Made by a program: the position numbers and the translations under genes
Shown: positions 24,684 to 36,700 of the stretch, in pieces
Position numbering within the stretch: the stretch's first letter is position 1
Layout of the letters: each line of letters begins with the position of its first letter
From: Antilocapra americana
Taxonomy: Eukaryota; Chordata; Mammalia; Artiodactyla; Antilocapridae
Assembly: GCA_007570785.1 (NCBI GenBank)
Contig: ML662442.1
Location: forward strand, 63,141,392-63,205,391
Direction of reading: 5' to 3'
Length of the DNA stretch: 64,000 nt
Notes under the pieces: model-generated
What the model was told of the DNA's origin: nothing
Database searches by the model: none
The model's input: only the letters and a program-made list of their open reading frames with translations

Positions 24684-25975
24684 AATGGCTTTCAAACTTT
24701 TGGGTCTCAAGTCTCCTTTATGCTCTAAAAAATTAAAAACCCAAAGACCCATTGTTTGTATGTGTTATACTTATCAATATTTACTGCATTAGAAATTAAA
24801 ATGTATTGGTTATTTATTACTTATAACTGGTAAATGGATTACCTAAGTATATACAAGCACACTTTTTATGAAATATTATGATAGTTTCCAAAATTTAAAA
24901 GAAAAGGTGAGAAAAGTAGCACTGTGTTACATTTTTGCAAATCTCTGTAATGTCTGCTTAATAGAATACAGCTGAATTCTCCCGTCAGTTTCTGCATTCA
25001 GTCAGTTGCAATATATTGTTTTGATTGAAGCATGTGAAGAAAGTCTCCTTCACACTGGTATGCAGTTGGAAAAGGGAGGAATATTTTAAGTTTTTCATTT
25101 AATGATGGATATTCTTTAATATTATACCAAAACTTGACATGTGGTAGTTTCTTAAAGGTTAGTTGGAGTGTGCCATTTGAAATCTTATCAGTGAGTTTTC
25201 TGTACTCTCTTACATTAAAATCACATTGGCCTGTCCTACATTCTGAATGGACCCTTTAACCTTGCATAATTTTGTAATTTTAAGCATTGATTGTTTGGAA
25301 AATACTGCCTAACTGAGTTATGACATATTTCATTATTAAATATCTTTAAAGGTCATATTCATGAATATCACTGTCCACCTCCTTGGAAAAGTCTATAGCT
25401 ATTGGGAAGCTGTCAGGCTCATGGTGGTACATACAGGTTTTCCAAAATGTTCAAGTTGTATCATTAGTAACATGCTTTCAGTGTTTTCCTTCACATGACA
25501 AAATCTTTTCATTTATTTTTGACAGTGTATTTTCCAGGCATCCAAACTTGAATAAACATAATTTTTAAAGTAAAAGTGGGATTCCAAAGAAAAAAACCCA
25601 CAAAAACAGCTTGTTCAGCTTGCATCTCAAACAGTTCACAAGTACTTTCCCTGGAGACAGCCACGGTACTTTGACATGCCTGAGCTCTGTGTGCCTACTC
25701 CTCTTTCATCAGACAGAATATTAAAAAGATATATATTCAAAAATCAGGACTTAATACAATTTATTATTTTACTTCATCAGAGATGGGCTTTAGTGAATCT
25801 GGCATTTGTTGACTGTGAGTGTGTGGTGGTGAAGAATGAAATGACTCCTACTGTACCTGGGTGCTTCTGCTCCAGCAGGTTTATCCACCTCAGCATAGTG
25901 AAAAAGGCAAATAATGCGCTAGTATTTTTATGAAAATAATTTTGACATCTTGGACCTCTTGGAGTTCCTAGAACA
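24684..25975 (+). mobile_element. hAT-Charlie-type DNA transposon relic, both ends present
   Basis: The left end GGCTTTCAAACTTTTGGGTCTC and the right end TATTTTTATGAAAATAATTTTG then GACATCTTGGACCTCTTGG match the two termini of a hAT-Charlie element as I remember it. Internal stretches also match, for example GTTACATTTTTGCAAATCTC and GGTAGTTTCTTAAAGGTTAG. About 1.3 kb; no transposase ORF survives. Confidence 0.6.
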
Positions 25976-27621
25976 ACTCATATCTTGCTGCTTTTATCTT
26001 TTTGGTGTGATTTCACATGTTCTTTTGTCTATGGTATTTCCTGTGAATAGACTTGATCACATCGGATTTGATGTAACTTTTGCCTGGCAACTTCATAGAT
26101 GGTGTTGGCTTGGTCCGTATTCTTAGAAGGCATTGATGGTCATTGTCTAGAGCCATTATTTTAAAAGTTGCAAATGGTTATGTTTCAATTTTATTCATTC
26201 CTTCTTCTTATCAAGAATTTTTTTTTCTAAAAGGAAGCTTCCTTTCCCCAATGATTTGGTTTCCCTGAGATATAGTTCTTATTGATCTTATGTGATATAG
26301 TCAGGATAAATCCTTGTTTCTTTTTCCCAATAATGAATTAGTGGTTCCCTTGTATTCTCAGATGATCAATGAGGTGTTCTTGATTGGTTGGTTTTGAATA
26401 TCGTTGTGAACTCATAATAATTTAAACTTATTTCATATGTTTCAAGTCACTGCAGCTAATATCCTTATTTTGACCAACAGAAGCCTTTTCAGGTTGGTCT
26501 CTGAGTCCTTTTGGTATGAACTCTGCTGTCTTTGATAGCTTCCTTGCTTTTTAATGTGAGAAGATGTTCTTGACTCATCGTGCACATTTCCTGCTGCCAG
26601 TTAGCTCCTTCTCTGGGAGGACCTGGGAGAAATGGCATTTAGAGACTACAGTCGGAACACTAGGCGATTAATTTTGACTGGTGGTTGTTTCCAGTTTGTC
26701 TGGGCAAAGCTAGAAAATATGCATATTTCTAAAACAAAGCACATCATGAAATCATCATGATACTTCCATTCAGATTTAGGACCCATTGATTTTTGACCAC
26801 TTGTCAGTGACACCAGTGTAATTGCTTACTTGTTTTATCCCACACCACACAGACAGCAGCCTCAGAATAACAATATCAATACTACCACCAGTGGGTATAT
26901 GATTATGAAAAAGTTCGTTTTTGAATTTTTTTAAAAATGAAAGTTAAAAGTATTAGCACAGTGTAGCTACCCAAACTGGTTATCTTAACATAGCCCTTCT
27001 ATATTTGCTCTACGTTTTGAGACTGTTTTCCTGTTTCTAAGAACATCAGTTTGGCAGCTGTTTCAACTAAATTAAATAAGTAAGTTTATTGAATCAATCA
27101 TACTGTGTATTCGTTGTGTTGATAGAACAGACTTAATTGACAAATTTAGTGTAGATGGCGTTCAATAATGGACTGAGTTTTCTTCTTTTCATTGTCGTCT
27201 TTTTTTTTTTTTTAATCTAAATGGCCTCTCTTTTCTTTCCAACATTTTATATTTGGTACAATTCTTTATGCACATCTACTCTCTTTTCAAAGTCTTAGAG
27301 GGGAAAGAAAAAACTTAGAGGGTGAAGAATTCTATCCGTATGTGATCAAGATTTTTTGTTTTGAGTATTCTATGAGACAGTGAATTCCTTTTCTAACAAT
27401 GGCAAAGGTTTACCATGGTACTTTTTGTTTAAACTAGAACTTATTTTCTCCTGTAATATACTTTAGATTGCCTCAAAAAAATGTTTCTGAAGCAGTTATT
27501 TCTAAATCTCTGGATATGGGACATTGTGACCAAGAAAATTATGTATTTAAGGGAAACTGAAGGAATGACCACTGAAGTAAAAACTGATTTGTTTGCGCTA
27601 TGCCCTTTTTTCCTTTTCCAG
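25976..27621 (+). other. Distal intron 1, nothing recognised
   Basis: AT-rich sequence with poly-T runs (27200-27213) leading to the first coding exon. No repeat family or exon identified. Confidence 0.5.
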
Positions 27622-27738
27622 GTTAAAAAATAAATCATGACTGAATCTGCCTCTAGCACAAGTGGTCAAGAATTTGATGTATTCAGTGTTATGGATTGGA
27701 AGGATGGAGTAGGTACATTACCCGGAAGTGACTTAAAG
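27622..27738 (+). CDS. L3MBTL3: L3MBTL3 first coding exon (start codon at 27637)
   Basis: Acceptor after a pyrimidine-rich run ending TTTTCCAG; 15 nt of 5' UTR; ATG at 27637; donor AAG|GTAAGC. It encodes residues 1-34, starting [20 protein letters not shown], as in human L3MBTL3. The start is secure: an in-frame TAA lies two codons upstream (27631-27633) and A is at -3. This segment belongs to the region reported to contact RBPJ. The exon ends in phase 0. An antisense-oriented Bov-tA SINE lies only about 110 bases downstream of its donor. Confidence 0.96.
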
Positions 27739-30700
27739 GTAAGCTGTCTGTATTGCATACAGTTGTATATGTGTGTCTGTTTGTGTTTATTATTAAAATG
27801 AATTTGAGCGCGTATGTGACGTAAGGATTAAAGGTGTTAAGCACAGGTGTGTGTAGGTGTGCTTAGTTGCTTCCGCTGTGCCTGACTCTTTGCGACCCTA
27901 TGGACCCTAGCCTGCTAGACTCCTCTGTCCATGGGATTTTCCCAGCAAGATTACTGGAGTGTGTTGCCATGCCTTCCTCCAGGGGATCTTCCTGACTTAG
28001 GGATTGAATCTGTGTCTCTAGTGTCTCCTGCATTGCAGGCAAATTCTTTACTGAAGCACAGTGGCTATAGTTTTATATGGTACTTGTTCCTCTGCCTCTC
28101 AAGACAATACACTGCTGGTGGATTGGCAGACACCTTTGTCATTTCAGGTGGGGGACTAAGAAATCCTTCTGCAGTCTGTACTCATTTTGTAGAAATTATA
28201 GTTTCAAGGAAGATCGTTTCAGGATTTCTATGGCTAATAAATTTTAAGAGTGGTAGACTTAGAAGGCCTAGTTTTGTATATGTTGTGGAGTGATGGGCTT
28301 TGTAACTGAAGTGAAAAGCTACACTCCCTGTGTCCTAGTTTTTTTATGTAAAAACTGGATAAAGCTACAATACTGAATAAACAGGATGGTTCACCTCCCT
28401 TAAATTATTTATATTGTAAACTGTGAATATGGATTTTTGTATAATCACTTGTTCGGAAGCTGGTGCTTCCTGTAAATGAGACTGCTTTTGTAAAAATCAG
28501 AACTCTCTTCAGAGAGGAGTGCTTCAGTCTGCTCCTTTTCTAGGTGCTCACCCTGTCCCCTTTCCCCAGCACCCCCTGCCTCCCCCCGAGCCACTCCAGG
28601 ACCACACCTGCTGCCCCGTGGAACAGGGTTGTGCAAGCGCCACCTCTCATTTCTAATTTGCTTTTGCTCTGATCCTATCTCTGGGACCTTGAACCTGTCT
28701 GTGGCCCTTTAGACTTTGTGTTTGTACTTGGTCACTTAGGTGTTTGAACTTCTGATCTCCCTGACTGTCTCTTGGCTTGCCTCACTAATGCTTGTCTTTC
28801 TTGCCTGTCTTGACTAGGAATTCATGCACCCTAATATTGACTTCTTAGAATCTGCTCTCTTTTAGTGGCTACTTGGCAAGTACCTGAGCCAAAACTTTTC
28901 TAGTTGATCCTCAGTGGTGAGATTTGGACAGTCTGCTTATTGTTGGAAAAATACTTAGATTTTAGTTGGTTTAGGTTTAATTCAGTGTTGTGTGCCAGCA
29001 TATCTATCGGAGTTTAGTTTAACAAAAATATTGCAGTGAGGCTTAGTAAAATCTGGAAAGAAGATCTGGTTTTTAGTGTTAGTTTTCTATGACCTTGAAC
29101 AAGTCAGTTAATCTCTTTGGGGCCAATTTCCTCTTTGGTAAAATAAGGAATTAAATAAATACCAAGAATTTTATTTGCTCTAACATTCTCCAAATGTTCA
29201 TCTGGATTAGATATGATGGAAATAGAGTGCTGAAACTTTTGAGAAAGAACAACTGTTTGAGATTCTGATAGTGTCAACCACATATTAGCTAAATGAGCTT
29301 TGTTTAAATTGAACTTCAGAATCTTTATCTGTAAAATGGGGATATAGGATCTATGTCATAAGGTGGTTATAAGGATTTAAAAAAAATACATGTAAAAAAA
29401 TTAACAAATTCTATCTTTTCTTGCTTTATGGTATATTATGTAAGCTATCTTTTTTATTGTTTCAGAGTCTTATTTTTCATGTACATTTTTGTCCTTTTTC
29501 TTTTGAATGGCTTTTTTTCCTGTGTCATGTGGATGATGAAATTTATAATTTTTTTTCAGTTAGATTTTGATAATAGAGTGACATCTCCATCCCTGAGAAA
29601 TTTAGATTGCCTGAAGGTTTTGTAAGCAATGGATTTTAGGCATTAACCTATTACTTTTATAAAGGTAATCAGGTAATTAAGCCACTTAGTGGGTATTATA
29701 AACTAGGTTATTTGATTTGACTTTTAGACTCATCTAATTACCTGGGTAATTGCCATGTACCCAGTTTACTTTATGTGCTGTTGACAGTTTGATACCTCAC
29801 TTAAAAAAATAATTTAAAAAACATTTTCTACTTTAGAACTCCTTTTATCCAAAGAGAGGCAAAGACTCACCAGTTGATTATATTACAGAGGACTCACTTG
29901 CTCTTCATATTAAAATTTGAGTTGCTTAGGAGATCTGATTGAGAAATTTATTTTTCACAATTAAGTTATTGGAAAGAACTTTAAATCAATCATGAAATTT
30001 ACTCTCCCACATCATACTTTGCCTATTTGACTCTAGAAGCTTCTCTTTTTTTTTAATGGACAAAGGCATGTGGCTTTCCTAATATGCGATCACTAAGACA
30101 ACCAGCTGACCTTAATTCAGGAAATACGTAGAAGTCAGTTTCTTTTCATGGGAACAGGTTTTTATATGCTTCAGTTTATTGCCGTTTTGAAAGAACTTTT
30201 CTCTGTAAAAGCCTCCTGATTGCTGGCCAATCAAGTTACATCACTCTTCTGCTTAAAATCCTTAGCAGTTTCCTGTATCTTTCGTGATAAAATTCAGACC
30301 CCTTAAGTTCACCACAAAAGGTTTTTGGTGGTCTGACCATTACTTTTCTCTCCAGCTGCATCTCGTTTCACATCCCCATGCCACCCTGTTTCCTTTCCAG
30401 CCCAGTCAGCTCGTTCACCCCTTGGTCCCTTTTTACTGGTCCCTGTTGCTGAAGTCCCCATTCCCCTTACCCCTCTGGGCTAACCCACCCTTAGAGGAAG
30501 CAGAGTGCAAAAGCTCCTTTTTTGGGTGCAGTAGCAGAAAGAATAGAGAACTTATTCTCTAGTGAGCACTTTGTTCCTTGTGCGTAGTTGCTCAGTTGTG
30601 TCCGACTCTTTGCAACCCTGTTGACTGTGTATCCTGCTAGGCTCCTCTGCCCATGGGATTTTCCAGGCAAGAATACTAGAGTGGGTTGCCTTTGCCTTCT

Positions 30701-33700
30701 CCAGGGGATCTTCCCAACCCAGAGATGGAACCCAGGTCTCCTGTGTTTCCTGAATTGCAGGGGGGTTCTTCACCCCCTGAGCCATCAGGGATTGGCCCTA
30801 TGTATTTTACTTTAAGTCACTTATTTTACCCATTTGAGGCAGTTTCTGTCACTGATGTTAGTTTACAGACGAGGTAAACAGAGGCCTGGGGTGGTTACTG
30901 TCACTTGCTCAAGATCAAACAGTTATTGGTAGAACTGGGTCTTAAAACCAGGCTTTTTTGATTTTAAAATGGATTCTCTTACACTGCTATTCTACAGTCT
31001 AACAAGAGAAATGTTTTCATATCAAAAGAGATGAAAGGAAAATGTTAACAGCAGTTTAGAGGCAGTATTTGTTAGCTGGAGGGATCAGGAGGGTTTTGGA
31101 AACAGATGTCATGGTGAGCTTTTAGGTGCCTGAAAATAGGTAGGCATCTGTGAGGACTTTTGGGGATGGGGATGGGAGAAGGGATAGAGAGGGACATTCA
31201 GAAAGGAGGTCAGCATCAGCAAGTCCAGTGTTAGGGGAGACCAGGAAGTGTCCGCTGGTCCTCTTGTAGTCATTAACAAGACATTTTCACTTAAACAAGC
31301 TTTGGAAGCTTTACTGTTGTCTAATTTGTTCCTTTAAAATGCACATCAGTGTTTGTAGATTAACATCTCAGGGCCAGCTGAAAGAGCAGGCAGGCGACTT
31401 AAGCGGTGAGGCTAGTGGAAAGATGCACGGTAGGGCTTGCTTTGCCTAAGCAGTTCTCTACCTAAACTTCTTATACGATTTCCGAAATTGATCCACAGAG
31501 AATTATTCCTCTGTGTCATAAGGATTTAGCCTTCCAGCATCCCTCAGTAAAATGTCAGTACACTCCCAACAGTGATAGCATCTTATCTTGAAAGAATAGT
31601 TGCCACTTAACCGGGAGCAAGACCCAGCAGCAGTGATGCAGAAACCCAACTGGAAAATTCACTGCTCTCTTTGTGCAGGGTTTTGCCTGTCTTGATTGGT
31701 GTTCAGAACAGTTTAGTTACTAAATATCTTTGCCCTTAAAACAGATTGGTAAGTAGAACTCACATTTGTTTCAACGTTGTAAGTAATAAAAAACAGTAAT
31801 CTCAGCAGTGTCTTTTAATGATCTATTATTAAAGACAGGCACAAATAGGCTAAAAGATCCTTTGTCTCCACAAGCAAAAATAAAGAAGAGAATGAATCAA
31901 ATGTAGCTTAAGCCAAGACAAACAAGTAAAACCTTCTCAATCCCTTATATATTTCAGGCGTAATTATTTTCTGGTTGACCTATATGTATCCACTAACAGA
32001 AAAAGTTAGTCTCAACTGATATGCTTGATTTGCCTTATAAAACCCTTTTATATAATTTGTAATTTTTACATTCTTGATTGTAGAATGGAGTCAGTTGCTA
32101 ATTTTTTATACTGTTTTTAAGGTGTCTAGGTTAAAAGAACTAATAACCTGAAAAAAAGTGATTTTATCAAGTTTCTGTGGTTCCACCACCATTCATAAAA
32201 TGTTACCAGTTTCAGACTTTGAGCATATCATAGGATACTTTAAAAACACTTTGAGGTTAATGTTTTATTATAAGTTACAGGTGTACAATTTAGTGATTTG
32301 TAATTTTCAAAGGTTATAGTCTACTTATAATTATTAATACTGGTTATGTTTCCCCATGTTGTACAGTATATCCCTATAGCTTATATTGTACCTAATAGTT
32401 TATAACTCTTAATGCCCTACCCCCATGTTGCCTTGTCCCCTTTCCCTCTCCCCACTGGTAACCAATAGCTTTACATCTGTAAGTATATTTCTTTTTGTTA
32501 TATTCACTAGTTTGTTGTTGTTTTTAGATTCTGTATATGAGTGATACCATAAAATATTTGTGTTTCTCTGTCTGACTTTTATCACTTATCATAATGTCCT
32601 CCACGTCTATCCATGATGCTGCATATGGCAAAATTTCATTCTTTTGTGGCTGCATAGTATTCCATTGTGTGTGTGTCACGTTTTCTTTGTTCATTCATCT
32701 GTTGATGGACACTTAGGCTGCATCCATATCTTGGCAGTTGTAAACAGTGCTGCTATGATCATTGGGGCGCATGTGTTTTAAAATTAGTGTTGTGGTTTTT
32801 TTGATATATTCTTAGGAATGAAATTGTTGGCTTATATGGTAGTTCTGTTTTTAGGTCTCTAAGAAACTTCCATAGTGTTCTCCACAATGAGTACACCAAG
32901 TTACAGTCCCACTAAAGTATAGGAGGGTTTCCTTTTCTCCACATCCTCGCCAACATTTGTTATTTGTATCCAGCTTCATGATGGCCGTTTTGACAGTTGT
33001 GAGCTAATGATATATAAAATGACAGAGGTTCTGATTTGAATTTCCCTGATGATTAGCATGTCTATTGGCCATTCCTATGTCTTTTCTGGCAAAATGTCCA
33101 TTATGTTCTTCTGCTCATTTTTTAATTGGGCTGTTTGTTTCTTGGTGTTGAGTTGTATGAGCTGTTTAGATACATAGATGTTAACCCCTATTGGTCATAT
33201 CGTTTGCAGATATTTTCTCCCATTCAGTAGGTTATCTTTTCCTTTTGTTGAGGATTACTTTTGCTGTGCAAAGATTTTACATTTAAATGAGTGCCCCCTT
33301 TCAGGCTTTTATTTCCTTTATATTAGGAGATAGGTCCCCCCCCCCAAATATTCCTATAACTTACGGAATTATTATAAATAATAATAACGTGTTCTGCCTA
33401 TATTTTCCTTTAGGAGTTCTGTTTTGTTTTTTTTTTCCCCCTAGCGTTATAGGATACCTTTAAGAATGTTAAAAACTTACTGAACCCTATCCACAGATAA
33501 ATCATTGTCTGCCCTTAACCATAATTTTGCATTTATTTCATGTGATTTATCAACCCCTGGAGTCCATCCATGGGTCCCTGGCTTACAGGAGTTAACTTTG
33601 TTCCTAAGTGCGTTGCATCCTTATTTTGTGCTTAGACTGTAGGTCAGTTACTGGCGGTGACTATTAGGAGAAGGAAAAGATAACTGGAATTAAATGTTGT

Positions 33701-36700
33701 TCTGCGGGAATATTAACTTTTTAAAAGTGAGCCTAAAACTCCCAGGTGTCACAGGTCTGAATTTTGATTTGAAGATTCCATTCAGCTGTGCTCTCTTTCT
33801 CAGTGTTTGAAATGCCAGGGTGTAGTGAACCACAGAAGACTTTCTCTGCAATGTAAATGTTTTGTACTGTTTCCCAGATTTTGTATTAATAGTTCAAAAA
33901 AGCTTAAATTAACATCAGCATGTAATAAAAGTAAACTTACTTACCTGAGCGAATGCCAGTTTTTAAAAAATTCCATTCAGAATTGATTTTCTATCATCAT
34001 TTTTAACGTCATTAATTAATAATCATGATAGCTTGACTTTTCTACTCTTGCCCAGTAGATGGTACTATCAGCTTTATTTTCAGATATTTTGGATTCAGAG
34101 TTGACCATTTAAAACTTTATTTTTTCCCAACAAGTGAAGTTATTTTTAGCTCTTTCCTTCCCAGTTGACTTTTTACCACCTCTTAAACTGACATTTTTAG
34201 GTGAATCCACAGGTTTAGTATATGCATGCTACCTGGGAACTTGTATCTGGAACATATAATAGGAAGAAAACATTTTCACTTTCCATAACTTGTTCTGTCT
34301 AGAAAGCTTTTGGTAATTGTGGAACATGTGCAGAAAATTGTTTAAGGTTATTATTTTCACCTGGTGGAAAGAATAATTAGTTGTAAATTTGGCTGAAGAT
34401 TTTTCTGACTTGTAGCCTGAATCTCGTTTGGTAAAATTAATCATTCTGTTGGCATGTTTACCAAACAGATTTTTAGATTGGAAAATACAAGGCCTCATTT
34501 TAAATACTGCATATTTGCATGTTCATATATATTTCTGAGAGCAGTCAAAAAACTTGAAGCCAATGTTGTATGATCCTTTTGAATTTTGAGCTTTCTAGCT
34601 CTTTGTCCCCTGGTAAAATTAGTGAATGTCTTATGTCATTCTGTTTTATGGAATGGAAGGAATACAGAAGGAAAACAGAAGGAATACAGAATAGCTTTGA
34701 CTCTCATGAATGTGAGAGTCAACCTAGCTGTTTCAAAGAGGATGGGCTCCTGCACACAGGTAGTGGTTAAAAACCTTCAACACATGATGCCCAGTATGAT
34801 TCAACATAGTATGCCCAGGAGATTGCAGAAGAGTATTTGGTTTGAGGCTTACCGTGAGATGAGGTGAGAGGAAGTTTTCAGTATTTGGGGTCCAGAATGC
34901 CCATGAAATCAAAATGCCCTTACTTTTTAGTGGTAAACTTGGCCTGAGGCTAGTAGACTTGTTCAGATCTCTCAGATATTACCAGTTGTTTGGGAGGACT
35001 GGAAGTAAATGACTATAATGGAGAATTCTAAAGAGCAGTCAGTGAAAGAAAGAGGAAATATAGAGCCTGGGGGGGTGGGGGGAGTCCTATGACTCATGCT
35101 TCAGCCTTCCTTCTAAACATCTTGGAATATGGGGATTGGATGTATAAGTCAGAATTTCTAGAATGGTAATTTTCCCTGCTCTTTGAACTAGGTGAACTTG
35201 GATGAGACAAGTTGATTCTGGGAAAACAGTGATTCTGCTTTTACTAACTTTAATCATTAAATAAACAGTAATATGAAATATGAAAAAAAAGCCTTAGCAA
35301 AAAAAAAATAGTATTTGAAATTACGAGCCATATAAGTGAGCTGGCAACTCCACGGGACAGTGCAAAGATGGTAGTTTGTGTCCTTAAGAAGTGCTTTGCC
35401 GCGTTCTTCTGTTCCCTCTTCCCGAAATTCCAAAGTTGTTAAATGCAAAGGTCTTCATAGTGGTAATGAGCTTATCTGGATATAATTGGGGCTTACCTGG
35501 ATATAATTGTTGAAATTAACTCTTAAAATATCGACTCTATGTGCCAGCCTTTAAATGGTGGCAGTTCTGAGCGCTTTTATAAATTTTCCCCCTTTCTTCT
35601 GTTGCTGCTAGTTCCGTGTAAATGAGTTTGGAGCCCTGGAAGTTATTACAGATGAGAGTGAGATGGAAAATGTTAAAAAAGCAACAGCAACTACAACTTG
35701 GATGGTACCAACTGCTCAAGAAGGTAAGACTGGGTCATCTGCATTGTCGTTTCTCTCTTTTTTTTTTGGAAAGTTTTTAATGTAAGACTGTCTAAGGTTT
35801 TATAATAGGCTGGAACTTTGAAAATCCTGGGTGAGCTTCATGTCACATATTCTTAGGTAAATTTCTATGATGAAACTGATATGGAACCAGCTTTAATATT
35901 TTTGAAATAACCGTAAAGTGTCTTCTTTCCTCAAGCCAGATCTGTCATAGCACAAGGTTAATTGAAAATTACCAAGTAAATTCATATTGTAATAGCCTAC
36001 CCAGGTGATTTAGCCAAAAGCCTGCCACTTTTTTCTCATCTGCTCCGATGGTTGTAACTAACACCTATATGCTGATGACTCCTAAATCTATATCTCCAGC
36101 CCCGACCTCTCCCCCGAGCTCCAGGCCCGTATTTCCACCTGCCTACTGGACATCTCCACCTGGATGTCCCACAGGTACCTCAAACTCCACATGTCTAAAA
36201 TGCAATTCATTTTCTATTTCTTTCTTCCCTCCCCCAACCTGCTTTTTCTTCTGTAGCCCGTAATATCAGTTGATGGTAGCAACATCCATCCAGTGGACAA
36301 GCAAGAAATCTAGGAGTCATCCTGAATTTGGTCTCTCCCAGCCCCATGGCCTGTTACTGAATCCTCTTGGTTTTTGTTTCCTAAATGTCTCAGATCTGGC
36401 CTTTTCTACCTATTATCACAGCTGCTGTCTTAATTTAGGCCCTTATCACTCTTACCTGAACCACTGCAGACATCTCTTAAAGAATCCCTCTGCTTCTGAT
36501 CACCCCCAATTCATCCAGCACACGAAGTCAGAGGAACTGATGTAGATTGCTTATCTGACACTTCAACTTGTTATTGTCTCCTTGGCAAAACATACCAAGA
36601 TCTGGGTGACCCACACCCACCTGCTTGCTCTTGTCTCTTTGCTCTCTGTTCTGTTCTTTGTACGCTGTGTTCTGGCAGGGCCAGCAGCACTGAATTACAT

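Noticed and set aside
36048..36263. 71-residue ORF containing the alternative exon
   Set aside because: Only 36100-36174 is supported as coding. The ATG and the residues outside it are intronic L2 sequence.
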